In this document: in pieces, positions 9,466-17,488 of the stretch
How the letters are laid out: every line of letters starts with the position of its first letter
How positions within the stretch are numbered: the stretch's first letter is position 1
Notes under the pieces: model-generated
The model's database searches: none
What the model was told of the DNA's origin: nothing
Seen by the model: only the letters and a program-made list of their open reading frames with translations
Assembly: GCF_002005165.1 (NCBI RefSeq)
Contig: NZ_CP019699.1
Coordinates: 1,178,001 to 1,242,000 of the forward strand
From: Novibacillus thermophilus
GTDB taxonomy: Bacteria; Bacillota; Bacilli; Thermoactinomycetales; Novibacillaceae
Direction of reading: 5' to 3'
Length of the DNA: 64,000 bases
Translations under genes and position numbers: made by a program

Positions 9466-10760
9466 GTGGACGTACGAGTAAAACCGACAAAACGGCTGGC
9501 CGGAACGATCAACCCGTTATCATCGAAAAACTATACGACCCGCTACTTACTGGCTGCGGCCCTTGCCGACGGGACGAGCACGATCCTCCATCCGGCTGAG
9601 AGTGAGGACGGAGAGGCGATGCGTCGCTGTTTGCGCCATCTCGGGGCCGGCATAACAGAGGACGGAGAACAGATGACCGTCACCGGGTTTGGACGCCGTC
9701 CGCATCCGGTGAAAGAACTGGACCCGGGAAACGCCGGTGCCGTCGCCCGCTTTCTGATGGCTGTCGGAGCGTTTTTGCCTGAGGTGACGTTTATAAACAG
9801 TTATCCCGCTTCCCTCGGGAAGCGGCCCCACGGAGATCTGTTAAAGGCGCTGGAACAAATGAACGTGAGATCGGAGTCGCGGGACGGGAGATTGCCCGTG
9901 ACTCTGTACGGCGGAAACCCGAAAGGGGGCCACATTTCGGTATCGGGTGCAATCAGTTCGCAGTTTTTAAGTGCGCTATTGTTTTTAACGCCGCTATTGG
10001 ACGAAAATTCCACTGTAGAAGTCACAGGAGGTTTAAAGTCGAAGCCGGCTGTGCGGCAGACGCTGGACGTTTTAGACCAGGCGGGAATCGCCATTGAGGC
10101 AGACAAAGATTTGTTGCGGTATCGTGTTCCCGGCAGACAGGAGTATCAAACCAACACGTACACTGTCCCGGGGGACTATCCGGGGACGGCGGCGATCATG
10201 GCGGCGGCAGCGGTGCTCGAATCGGACGTGACGATCTTGCGCATGGACGCGCATTCGCTGCAAGGGGAACGGGCGATCGTGGACGTGCTGCGAAACATGG
10301 GCGTGCCGCTCAAACACGAAAACGACACCGTCTCCATTCGTGGCAACGGCCGGTTGCGAGCGGTAGAGTTTGACGGTGACCGGGCGACGGACGCGGTGCT
10401 GGCGATGACGGCCGCCGCCGTGTTTGCCGAAGGGACATCGCGTTTTTACAACGTGGAAAACTTGCGTTACAAAGAGTGCGACCGCATCTCTGATTTCCGG
10501 AGGGAACTGGTGAAGGCGGGAGCTGTTGTCGAGGAAAAGCAAGATGAGATCATCGTCCGCGGATCACCGCAAGGGTGAAGGGCGGGGTGGAAATTCACTC
10601 CCACTACGACCACCGGGTAATCATGGCGCTAACCGTCGTCGGCTTGCGCTCAGATGAAGGGGTGCTCATCCGCGACGCACACCACGTGGCCAAGTCGTAC
10701 CCCCAGTACTTCGACCACTTGCGCGCCCTGGGAGCCGAGATCGAAAAGATTGACACGTGA
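9466..10760 (+). pseudogene. aroA: EPSP synthase gene broken by a single-base frameshift
   Basis: EPSP synthase joins shikimate 3-phosphate and PEP in aromatic amino acid synthesis. Positions 9466-10578 encode the first 370 residues, with KPTKRLAGTINPLSSKNYTT and GNAGAVARFLMAVGAF (substrate loop). A TGA follows. The remaining 61 residues, with the conserved HYDHRVIMAL, continue in the minus-one frame from 10575. Adding one G to the GGG at 10573-10575 restores a single ORF reading ...PQGVKGGVEI..., about 431 residues, the normal length. The fragments overlap in GTGA, so two-piece translation is conceivable. The cause is a real mutation, programmed shift or sequencing error. If real and the only copy, aromatic auxotrophy would follow. 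Confidence 0.85.
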
Positions 10761-10784
10761 CAGCGGGTCATGATTGCCCGACAA

Positions 10785-10840
10785 AGCAGGAGGCAGCATG
10801 GAGGTCTTTCGTGAGAATACATGCTGCCATGCTTGCTTTT
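10785..10840 (+). terminator. Terminator after aroA
   Basis: Long imperfect stem: AGCAGGAGGCAGCAT (10785-10799) pairs with ATGCTGCCATGCTTGCT (10821-10837) and is followed by TTTT. It would end the aroA transcript. Confidence 0.6.
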
Positions 10841-10873
10841 AGCATCAGAACATACTGACCGATTTGTATGAGA

Positions 10874-10899
10874 GAGGGGATGTCTTCAGACATCCCCTC
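10874..10899. terminator. Perfect 11-bp hairpin between convergent transcripts
   Basis: GAGGGGATGTC (10874-10884) and GACATCCCCTC (10889-10899) form a perfect stem with a TTCA loop. It lies between aroA (+) and alaT (-), so it can stop both strands, though the T tract is weak on either side. Confidence 0.6.
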
Positions 10900-10995
10900 C
10901 CCCATGTGCTTTTGATTCCCTTGCTGGTGAATGGCATTGTGTTTGCTCACTGCCAATGTAAACGGAATGCAGCGTTTTTTAGCTCTCCTGCCGTC

Positions 10996-12177
10996 TCATC
11001 CCCACTTCTGTGACTCGTTTTTCTTGTGGCGGACGACGAAACGTGCGATGCGCGCCATTGCCTCCCGCAAGTTATCGATGGATGTGGCGTAAGAGCAGCG
11101 AACGTGTCCTTCCCCGCTTTCTCCAAAGACGTGCCCGGGCACGACGGCAACCTTTTCCTCCATGATGAGTTTCTCGGCAAATTCGGACGACGTCATGCCG
11201 GTCGATTCAATGTTGGGGAATGCGTAAAACGCCCCCGCCGGTTCGTGACAGTCCAAACCGGCGGCCCGGAGTGCGTGTATCACAAAATTTCGCCGCTGCC
11301 GGTAACTTTCGATCATGCGCTGCATTTCGTCAAATCCGTTTTTCAACGCTTCGATCGCCGCCATTTGGGCGTTGATGGGTGCGCACAACATGGTGTACTG
11401 ATGAATTTTCGTCATCGCTTGAATGACGTCTTCCGGCCCCGTCGCGTATCCGATGCGCCAGCCCGTCATGGCGAAAGCTTTGGAAAAACCGGAAAGCAGT
11501 ACGGTGCGCTCTCTCATGCCCGGGAGGGACGCAAAACTGACCGGGTGGCCGGTGTAATTCAGTTCAGCGTAAATTTCGTCTGAGACGGCCAAGAGATCCA
11601 ATTCTCGCACGACGTTGGCAATGTCCATAAACTGTTTGCGGGTCATGACGGCTCCTGTCGGATTGTTCGGATAAGAGAAGATAATCGCTTTGGTCTTGTG
11701 CGTTACGTTTTGGCGAATGTGGTCCGGGGTCAACGTGAACCCTGTCTCTTGGGTCGTGCGGATTTTAACTGGCACGCCGCCAGCCATGCGAATGATGGGA
11801 TCGTAAGAGACGAAGCACGGCTCCACGACTAAAATTTCGTCCCCGGGATTCGTGATCGCTCGGATGACGAGATCAATGCCTTCGCTGGCGCCGACGGTGA
11901 CGAGCACTTCTCTCTCCGGGTCGACGTCCACGGCGAATCGCTCGAACAGATACCGCGAAATCTCTTTGCGCAACTCTAACAGACCACTGTTGGACGTATA
12001 ACTCGTGTAGCCCCGTTCCAGGGCGGCAATAGAGGCTTCTCTCACGTGCCACGGGGTGACAAAGTCCGGTTCCCCCACCCCTAGTGAAATGACACCTTCC
12101 AGTGTTTGGGCCAAATCAAAAAATTGACGAATACCGGACGGCGGCATATTTCGGACGTTTTCGGCAATGCGTGTCAT
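10996..12177 (-). CDS. alaT: Class I/II aminotransferase, alanine transaminase type
   Basis: 393 residues, complete PLP fold type I enzyme. Visible landmarks are the substrate/PLP motif YPNNPTG (169-175), SDEIY (Asp200, Tyr203) and the PLP-binding Lys233 in SGFSKAFAMTGWRIGY. The best match I know is B. subtilis AlaT (YugH), which makes alanine from pyruvate and glutamate. The gene overlaps the upstream Lrp-type regulator gene by 4 bases, exactly the alaR-alaT arrangement of Bacillus. Expression is therefore probably controlled by that regulator in response to alanine. Related enzymes act on aromatic amino acids, so the substrate is not certain. Confidence 0.85.
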   Translation of the reverse strand: MTRIAENVRNMPPSGIRQFFDLAQTLEGVISLGVGEPDFVTPWHVREASIAALERGYTSYTSNSGLLELRKEISRYLFERFAVDVDPEREVLVTVGASEGIDLVIRAITNPGDEILVVEPCFVSYDPIIRMAGGVPVKIRTTQETGFTLTPDHIRQNVTHKTKAIIFSYPNNPTGAVMTRKQFMDIANVVRELDLLAVSDEIYAELNYTGHPVSFASLPGMRERTVLLSGFSKAFAMTGWRIGYATGPEDVIQAMTKIHQYTMLCAPINAQMAAIEALKNGFDEMQRMIESYRQRRNFVIHALRAAGLDCHEPAGAFYAFPNIESTGMTSSEFAEKLIMEEKVAVVPGHVFGESGEGHVRCSYATSIDNLREAMARIARFVVRHKKNESQKWG

Positions 12178-12671
12178 GGTGTGACGACCATCCTTTTATC
12201 GTCGTCGCTTTCTTCAAAGACGACACCGTCGTGCTTATACTTTTTTAACAAGAAGTGGGTCGCCGTGGAGACGACTGAATCGAGAGTCGCCAGTTTCTGT
12301 GAAACGAAATAGGCGACTTCTTTCATCGTTTTCCCTTCTACAGTGACAGAGAGGTCGTACGCGCCAGACATGAGGTAAACCGATTTCACTTCTGGAAACT
12401 TGTAAATGCGCTCCGCGATTTTGTCGAACCCGACATCGCGTTTTGGAGTGACTGTCACATCGATCATCGCGGTAACCTTGCCGTTTTCGTCAAACTTCTC
12501 CCAGTTAACGAGGGTGGGGTATTTGACGATAACGTGCTGTTCTTCCAGTTCTTCCACCATTCTCTCGACTTCTTCTTTTGATAGGTCGAGCATGCCGGCC
12601 AGTGTGTCGGCATCGTACCGGCTGTTTTCTTCAATCAGCGTCAGCAGCTCTTTCGCTTTAGTCCGATCCAA
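12174..12671 (-). CDS. alaR: Lrp/AsnC-family regulator, AlaR-like
   Basis: 165 residues. The N-terminal winged helix-turn-helix (about 5-50) includes DADTLAGMLDLSKEEVERMV. The C-terminal RAM ligand domain (about 65-150) includes VTAMIDVTVTP and VKSVYLMSGAYDLSVTVEG. Lrp-family proteins bind an amino acid and activate or repress nearby genes. In B. subtilis AlaR activates alaT. The 4-base ATGA overlap with the aminotransferase gene supports the same function here. Confidence 0.85.
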   Translation of the reverse strand: MDRTKAKELLTLIEENSRYDADTLAGMLDLSKEEVERMVEELEEQHVIVKYPTLVNWEKFDENGKVTAMIDVTVTPKRDVGFDKIAERIYKFPEVKSVYLMSGAYDLSVTVEGKTMKEVAYFVSQKLATLDSVVSTATHFLLKKYKHDGVVFEESDDDKRMVVTP

Positions 12672-12790
12672 CCGACTTCACTCCTGATGATTTTTAGCGA
12701 CTAATCATGATCTTATCGCAACACGCCTCAATCGACAACCCATTTTTGACCCTTTCTCCTATCGTATGACCGTGGCGGTGAAAATGAAAA

Positions 12791-12811
12791 AGCACCTCGG
12801 AAAAAGGTGCT
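12791..12811 (-). terminator. Terminator downstream of the DUF2512 gene
   Basis: On the minus strand, AGCACC and GGTGCT (12806-12811 and 12791-12796 on the plus strand) form a 6-base stem followed by TTTTTCATTTT. It ends the transcript of the gene at 12841-13188. Confidence 0.7.
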
Positions 12812-12840
12812 GACGAAGTGGTTGGTAAGAGACTAAAATT

Positions 12841-13188
12841 TTAACCGGCGCCCTGACCCGCAGTTGTTTCCAACACTCGCCGTTCGACGTAATCGTGAAA
12901 AAACCACTCCACGATGGCGATGATGAGGGCGGAGAGAACAGACACGAGGTACGTGTACGATTGGTAGATCAAAAGTCCGGCCACCCACACGAAGGCAGCG
13001 TCTGCGATGGGAGCCACAAATTTTCCCGCGTACTTGAGGACGATGAGATCGCCGAGGACGTAGCCTATTAGCGTAAACAGCACACTCATTAAGAGTGTCT
13101 CGTAAAAAGTAACGGCAAAGTTGACGGTGATAAACAAGGCGATAAACACGGAAATGAATTTAATTCCCAGGGCTTTTAAATGGATCAA
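12841..13188 (-). CDS. DUF2512 membrane protein (YndM-like)
   Basis: 115 residues with four hydrophobic helices (about 6-28, 33-52, 60-80 and 82-100). FTLIGYVLGDLIVLKYAGK is typical of the DUF2512 family found in spore-forming Bacillales. The function of the family is unknown to me. It is transcribed alone, with a terminator right behind it. Confidence 0.75.
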   Translation of the reverse strand: MIHLKALGIKFISVFIALFITVNFAVTFYETLLMSVLFTLIGYVLGDLIVLKYAGKFVAPIADAAFVWVAGLLIYQSYTYLVSVLSALIIAIVEWFFHDYVERRVLETTAGQGAG

Positions 13189-13285
13189 GGATGTTCCCCC
13201 TTTTTGTCAGGCGACTCCCTATTAGTGTGGCATCCACAATCGCTTTTATGTACGTAGGACGCGGGAACTTCGTTAAATGCAAAAT

Positions 13286-13319
13286 CAGGTGGAGGAATGC
13301 CATTCATTTCCTCCACCTG
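13286..13319 (-). terminator. Terminator downstream of the aquaporin gene
   Basis: Perfect 12-base arms CAGGTGGAGGAA (13286-13297) and TTCCTCCACCTG (13308-13319) with a 10-base loop. On the minus strand it is followed by ATTTTGC. It could act in both directions. Confidence 0.7.
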
Positions 13320-13359
13320 TTTCGTTTGGAGCTATAGAGATATCTCCTGTCCTTTTTGG

Positions 13360-14127
13360 CTAGCTGTTCGATTGACTGCTCTCGGCTTTGAGCGGCAAGG
13401 ATGCTGGGTCGGAACGGGTGATGCCGTCGTAAGTCACAGCAGCGAGACACGCTCCCATCAGGGGACCGATCACGTAGACGGGAAACTCAGTCCAGTGGAT
13501 CGTTCCCCCGAACAGACTGGCGACGACGTAGGGACCAAAGGTGCGGGCAGGGTTGAAGGAAGCGCCCGTCGGTCCAGCTGTCATCATGATGATACCCCCG
13601 ACGGTCAACCCGATCACGAGTCCCGCAAATCCTTTTGGAGCCCGGGGATCGACGGCGACGGCCATAATGACTATCATCAGAATAAACGTTTCCAGCGCTT
13701 CTATTAGAATCCCTTGGACGTAACCGGTAGTAGGCGCGAGTACAGTCGCTCCCACATTCCCGACAGTTGCGCCGCTTTGGCCGAGCACGAGCAAAATCCC
13801 GAGCGCCCCTGCGACTCCTCCTGCTAACTGAGCGGTGACGTACGCGGGCACGTCATGCCACGGAAAACGTTTGACAGTGGCAAGTCCGACAGTTACGGCA
13901 GGATTGATGTGGCATCCGGATATTCCCCCGAAAGTGTAAACCATCGCCGCCACGATAATCGCAAAGGCCAAACCGATCACGCCGATGTCCGCCAACGTCG
14001 CAGCTCCACCGGCTTCGGCCGTTAGGATGCCGTTAAAGGCTGCGGTTCCCGGGCCGATGAGAACGAGGAGTGCCGTTCCGATAAACTCGGCTGCACATCG
14101 CTTAAACAATGAGGGTGGATGATCCAT
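13360..14127 (-). CDS. MIP-family channel (aquaporin/glycerol facilitator)
   Basis: 255 residues from the ATG at 14127, preceded by GAGAGGTGG; a GTG three codons upstream is possible. Both half-helix motifs are present, as CHINPAVT and SFNPART. Six membrane helices and the two re-entrant loops fit a complete channel. Channels of this family pass water, glycerol or small neutral solutes across the cell membrane. The arginine after the second NPA is the usual selectivity residue. The gene follows the formaldehyde dehydrogenase gene by about 20 bases on the same strand, so it may share the sigma-54 promoter. That would suggest passage of a small neutral C1 or diol compound, which is inference. 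Confidence 0.85.
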   Translation of the reverse strand: MDHPPSLFKRCAAEFIGTALLVLIGPGTAAFNGILTAEAGGAATLADIGVIGLAFAIIVAAMVYTFGGISGCHINPAVTVGLATVKRFPWHDVPAYVTAQLAGGVAGALGILLVLGQSGATVGNVGATVLAPTTGYVQGILIEALETFILMIVIMAVAVDPRAPKGFAGLVIGLTVGGIIMMTAGPTGASFNPARTFGPYVVASLFGGTIHWTEFPVYVIGPLMGACLAAVTYDGITRSDPASLPLKAESSQSNS

Positions 14128-14147
14128 CGTGACCACCTCTCACGGTT

Positions 14148-15362
14148 TTAACTGACCATGCCGTGGGGGTCGATGACGAACTTCTTGGCAGCGCCTTTGT
14201 CGAAGTCGCGGTACCCCTTCGGTGCGTCATCGAGGGAGATGACGGTGGCGTTCACTGCCTTGGCGATCTGCGCCTTGTCGTGAAGGATGGCCATCATCAA
14301 ATCGCGGTGATACCGCATGACCGGTGTTTGACCGGTGACGAAATGGTGCGCTTTAGCCCATCCAAGCCCGATGCGGATCCTCAATGTTCCGACTTGGGCA
14401 TCTTCGTCGATCCCTCCCGGGTCGCCGGTGACGTACAGACCTGGAATCCCCAGTTTTCCTCCGGCCCGAGTGACATCCATAATCGTATTTAACACAGTAG
14501 CAGGTGCTTCCTCGTGGTCTGTTTTATGGCCGTATGCCTCAAAACCGACGGCGTCGATGGCGCAGTCGACTTCCGGCACGCCGAGTATTTGCTCAATCTG
14601 TTCGCCAACGTCGTCGTGTTGACTCAAATCAATCGTCTCACAGCCGAAACTTCTTGCCTGGGCCAGCCTTTCCGGCTTCAGGTCGCCCACGATGACGACT
14701 GCGGCACCTAGCAGTTGTGCCGAATGGGCTGCCGCGAGTCCTACGGGGCCAGCACCTGCCACATACACTGTGGAACCGGTTTTCACACCGGCACTGACGG
14801 CGCCGTGATACCCGGTGGGGAAGATGTCAGAGAGCATCGTCAAGTCGAGTATTTTCTCCATCGCTTGATCTTTGTCCGGAAACTTGAGCAACTGGAAATC
14901 TGCATACGGGACCATGACGTACTCTGCCTGACCGCCGACCCAGCCGCCCATGTCGACATAGCCGTAAGCGGAGCCGGGACGATCTGGGTTGACATTCAAG
15001 CAGATGTGGGTGTTGCCCTCTTTGCACATGCGACAGCGGCCGCAGGCGATATTAAACGGAACAGACACGAGGTCACCTTTTTTAATAAATTCAACATCGC
15101 GCCCAACTTCGATGACTTCACCAGTAATTTCGTGTCCCAGCACGAGTCCCACCGGTGCTGTCGTGCGGCCCCTGACCATATGTTGGTCACTGCCGCAAAT
15201 GTTTGTCGTTACGACTTTCAAGATGACACCGTGTTCGCACTTGCGTCCGACGTTCAACGGATTGACTCCCGGACCGTCCTTCAGCACGAGCTCTGGGAAA
15301 TCGATGTTCTGCACCTCGACCTTTCCGGGTCCGGTGTAAACGACAGCCCTGTTACCCGCCAT
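14148..15362 (-). CDS. fdhA: Glutathione-independent formaldehyde dehydrogenase-like enzyme
   Basis: 404 residues from the ATG at 15362, which has GGGAGGAATG before it. Zinc-dependent medium-chain dehydrogenase. Catalytic zinc ligands lie in NICGSDQH and GHEITGE. The structural zinc site is CGRCRMCKEGNTHIC, and the NAD-binding segment is VYVAGAGPVGLAAA. Length and the long insert loop match Pseudomonas putida formaldehyde dehydrogenase, which oxidises formaldehyde to formate without glutathione by an NAD-recycling dismutase cycle. The product would feed the formate dehydrogenase at the start of this window. The gene lies behind a sigma-54 promoter and divergent from a sigma-54 activator. Another alcohol or aldehyde substrate is possible. 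Confidence 0.85.
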   Translation of the reverse strand: MAGNRAVVYTGPGKVEVQNIDFPELVLKDGPGVNPLNVGRKCEHGVILKVVTTNICGSDQHMVRGRTTAPVGLVLGHEITGEVIEVGRDVEFIKKGDLVSVPFNIACGRCRMCKEGNTHICLNVNPDRPGSAYGYVDMGGWVGGQAEYVMVPYADFQLLKFPDKDQAMEKILDLTMLSDIFPTGYHGAVSAGVKTGSTVYVAGAGPVGLAAAHSAQLLGAAVVIVGDLKPERLAQARSFGCETIDLSQHDDVGEQIEQILGVPEVDCAIDAVGFEAYGHKTDHEEAPATVLNTIMDVTRAGGKLGIPGLYVTGDPGGIDEDAQVGTLRIRIGLGWAKAHHFVTGQTPVMRYHRDLMMAILHDKAQIAKAVNATVISLDDAPKGYRDFDKGAAKKFVIDPHGMVS

Positions 15363-15413
15363 TCCGCATTCCTCCCTTGATAAAGTAATCATTTTGTGCT
15401 CGCCAAATTAGGA

Positions 15414-15429
15414 AGCAAAAACCGTGCCA
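15414..15429 (-). promoter_or_regulatory. Sigma-54 (-24/-12) promoter of the formaldehyde dehydrogenase gene
   Basis: The minus strand reads TGGCACGGTTTTTGCT, a full match to the sigma-54 consensus TGGCAC-N5-TTGCW with the required GG-N10-GC spacing. The start site would fall near 15403, giving a leader of about 40 bases before the ATG at 15362. The divergent gene encodes a sigma-54 activator. Confidence 0.9.
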
Positions 15430-15443
15430 TGTAAGTAAATCGC

Positions 15444-15521
15444 TGTCCCCGGACATGTTTACAGAACACGCCAGGATAGATGTTCCACTTTTTAACGATT
15501 CAGTTGTTCCGTTTTGGAACA
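15444..15521. promoter_or_regulatory. Three inverted repeats, candidate activator sites
   Basis: Between the two divergent genes lie TGTCC-CC-GGACA (15444-15455), TGTT-TACAG-AACA (15456-15468) and TGTTCC-GTTTT-GGAACA (15505-15521). A further half site TGTTCC is at 15481. All share TGTY...RACA ends. The outer perfect repeat lies about 80 bases upstream of the -24 element, the usual distance for a bacterial enhancer site. Assignment to the activator at 15599 is inference. Confidence 0.6.
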
Positions 15522-15598
15522 TATATGAAAATTGTTATAATTAGGGCGGAAAGTGTGATATAATGATCGCGAATCCAACTGTTCGGGAGGTGGTCGCG

Positions 15599-17353
15599 TT
15601 GTCATCCCTGAATACGTGGAGTGATACCGAAATCGTTCAAAAGTCTTGGAAGCGCTGTCAAAAATACGGCCTAAGGCCGACAGATGCAGTTTACGATTCA
15701 GTCATGACCGGTAGACGTTTGAACGAAATCATAAAAGAAAACGAAACATTTATTCAACACACTGTTCGCATCTTGGAAAAACTTGCGCCGTACATCCGTC
15801 AATCGGGGCATATTGCGACGCTGGTGAGCAAAGATGGGACCATCGTTCACACTGCAGGCGACCCCAGTTTTGAAGAACAGGCCAGAACAGTCCACCTGCA
15901 AGTCGGAACCAATTGGCAGGAGCGCCGAAAGGGGACGAACGCGATGGGCGTCGCCTTAGTTGAACAAAAGCCTGTCCGCGTTCACGGGGCCCAGCATTTT
16001 TATGTAAAAAATCGCTTTCTGACGTGTGCGGCCAGCCCGGTGTTCACGCCGAGAGGTGAGTTGGCGGGGGTGATCAACATGAGCGGAAGAAAGGAAAGGT
16101 TTAACCCGCTCACGTTGTCACTCGTGAGCATGGTGGCCGAAACTTTGCAAAGTCGCCTGTTACTCGAGGAGGCGCAGCATGAACACGTTTTGACCGTAAG
16201 GGAGCTTGAGCGCACAGTCGACTTTACCCCCTTTCCGCTTGTATCGTTAGATCACGAGCGCCGAATCATTCGGGCGAATCAGGCTGCGCGGCGACTTCTA
16301 GGACAAGATTGCATCGGCAAAGAATTTAAGGAAAAAAAGGGGTTTGTCGTTGAAACGATTTCCGACAAAACTCGTAAAACGTGGCGGTCTGTAGCCGTTT
16401 ACAAAAGAGAGAGACAAAAGAAAGAACGGCTGTACACCTTTCAAGATATCGCCGGAGCTTGTCCGCGTATCCAACATGTGAAACGCCTTGCTGCTAAAGC
16501 GGCCATGACGGATTACCCTATTCTCCTTTTAGGGGAGAGCGGAACAGGAAAAGAACTGCTGGCCCAGTCTATCCACACGGCCAGTCCGCGCGCTGATCGC
16601 CCCTTTATTGCCGTAAACTGTGGCGCGTTACCGGACAGCCTCTTGGAAAGTGAATGGTTTGGCTATGAGAGGGGAGCTTTTACAGGCGCCAGGCGGGAAG
16701 GCGGTATCGGCAAATTTGAGGCCGCTCATTTAGGCACGATTTTTCTCGATGAAGTGGGTGATTTGTCGCCGCGGGCTCAAGTGGCTTTGCTTCGTGTTCT
16801 ACAAGAAAAAGTCATCACCCGTGTCGGCGGCGTCAAAAGTCGACAGGTGGATGTACGCGTTGTTGCAGCGACGAACAAAGATCTGTTGCGGGAGGTGAAA
16901 AAAGGGACGTTTCGCACTGATTTGTACTACCGGTTGAAGGGTATCCAACTATCCCTTCCCCCGCTTCGCGAACGGAGTGACATTATTCAGTTAGCTGAAA
17001 CTTTTTTAGAAGAGATGGATTACCCTTCCGCTCGCTTGTCAAAAGAAGCTCAAGAAAAACTTGTCTCTCACAGTTGGCCGGGCAATGTCCGTGAACTGAA
17101 AAGCGCTCTCGTTCAAGCCGCTTTTTTGGCCGAAGGGGGCGACATCCGGCCTGAACATTTGCAGTTTGAATGGGATCACGGCGATGATGACCGCACTGAC
17201 AGTGTTCCCACTTTAAGAGAGGTGGAAATAGCCGCTATTCAAAGATCGTTGAAAGCAACGGGATGGAATGTCAGCCGAGCGGCTGAACTGTTACAAATCG
17301 GACGAAATACACTGTATCGCAAGATGAAAGGGTATCAGATCGAAAAATTGTGA
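15599..17353 (+). CDS. Sigma-54-dependent activator (AcoR-like: GAF, AAA+, Fis HTH)
   Basis: 584 residues from the TTG at 15599, chosen because GGGAGGTGG precedes it. The ATG at 15563 overlaps a TATAAT box at 15559-15564, so it is unlikely. Order of domains: sensor region with a GAF-like part (about 55-190); AAA+ domain with Walker A GESGTGKE (312-319), sigma-54 contact loop GAFTGA (359-364) and FLDEVGDL; C-terminal Fis-type helix-turn-helix ending [17 protein letters not shown]. It resembles AcoR-type activators that sense small metabolites such as acetoin or alcohols. It should activate the divergent sigma-54 promoter. The inducer is unknown, with formaldehyde or its source the obvious candidate. 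Confidence 0.9.
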   Translation: MSSLNTWSDTEIVQKSWKRCQKYGLRPTDAVYDSVMTGRRLNEIIKENETFIQHTVRILEKLAPYIRQSGHIATLVSKDGTIVHTAGDPSFEEQARTVHLQVGTNWQERRKGTNAMGVALVEQKPVRVHGAQHFYVKNRFLTCAASPVFTPRGELAGVINMSGRKERFNPLTLSLVSMVAETLQSRLLLEEAQHEHVLTVRELERTVDFTPFPLVSLDHERRIIRANQAARRLLGQDCIGKEFKEKKGFVVETISDKTRKTWRSVAVYKRERQKKERLYTFQDIAGACPRIQHVKRLAAKAAMTDYPILLLGESGTGKELLAQSIHTASPRADRPFIAVNCGALPDSLLESEWFGYERGAFTGARREGGIGKFEAAHLGTIFLDEVGDLSPRAQVALLRVLQEKVITRVGGVKSRQVDVRVVAATNKDLLREVKKGTFRTDLYYRLKGIQLSLPPLRERSDIIQLAETFLEEMDYPSARLSKEAQEKLVSHSWPGNVRELKSALVQAAFLAEGGDIRPEHLQFEWDHGDDDRTDSVPTLREVEIAAIQRSLKATGWNVSRAAELLQIGRNTLYRKMKGYQIEKL

Positions 17354-17488
17354 AACTGAAGACGTCAATTGCCCGCGTGTCGAAAGGGCGTACAGTGTGC
17401 GAGACGATCGCTCTCCAAGTCGTACTTTGCCCAAAGTGCTCAGGCGGGGAGCCGGCAAGGGACGGCAGAAGTGACTGAAAAAGCAGGT

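Noticed and set aside
14715-15380. Plus-strand ORF of 221 codons opposite the formaldehyde dehydrogenase gene
   Set aside because: Antisense of a clearly conserved enzyme; no start signal and no domain.
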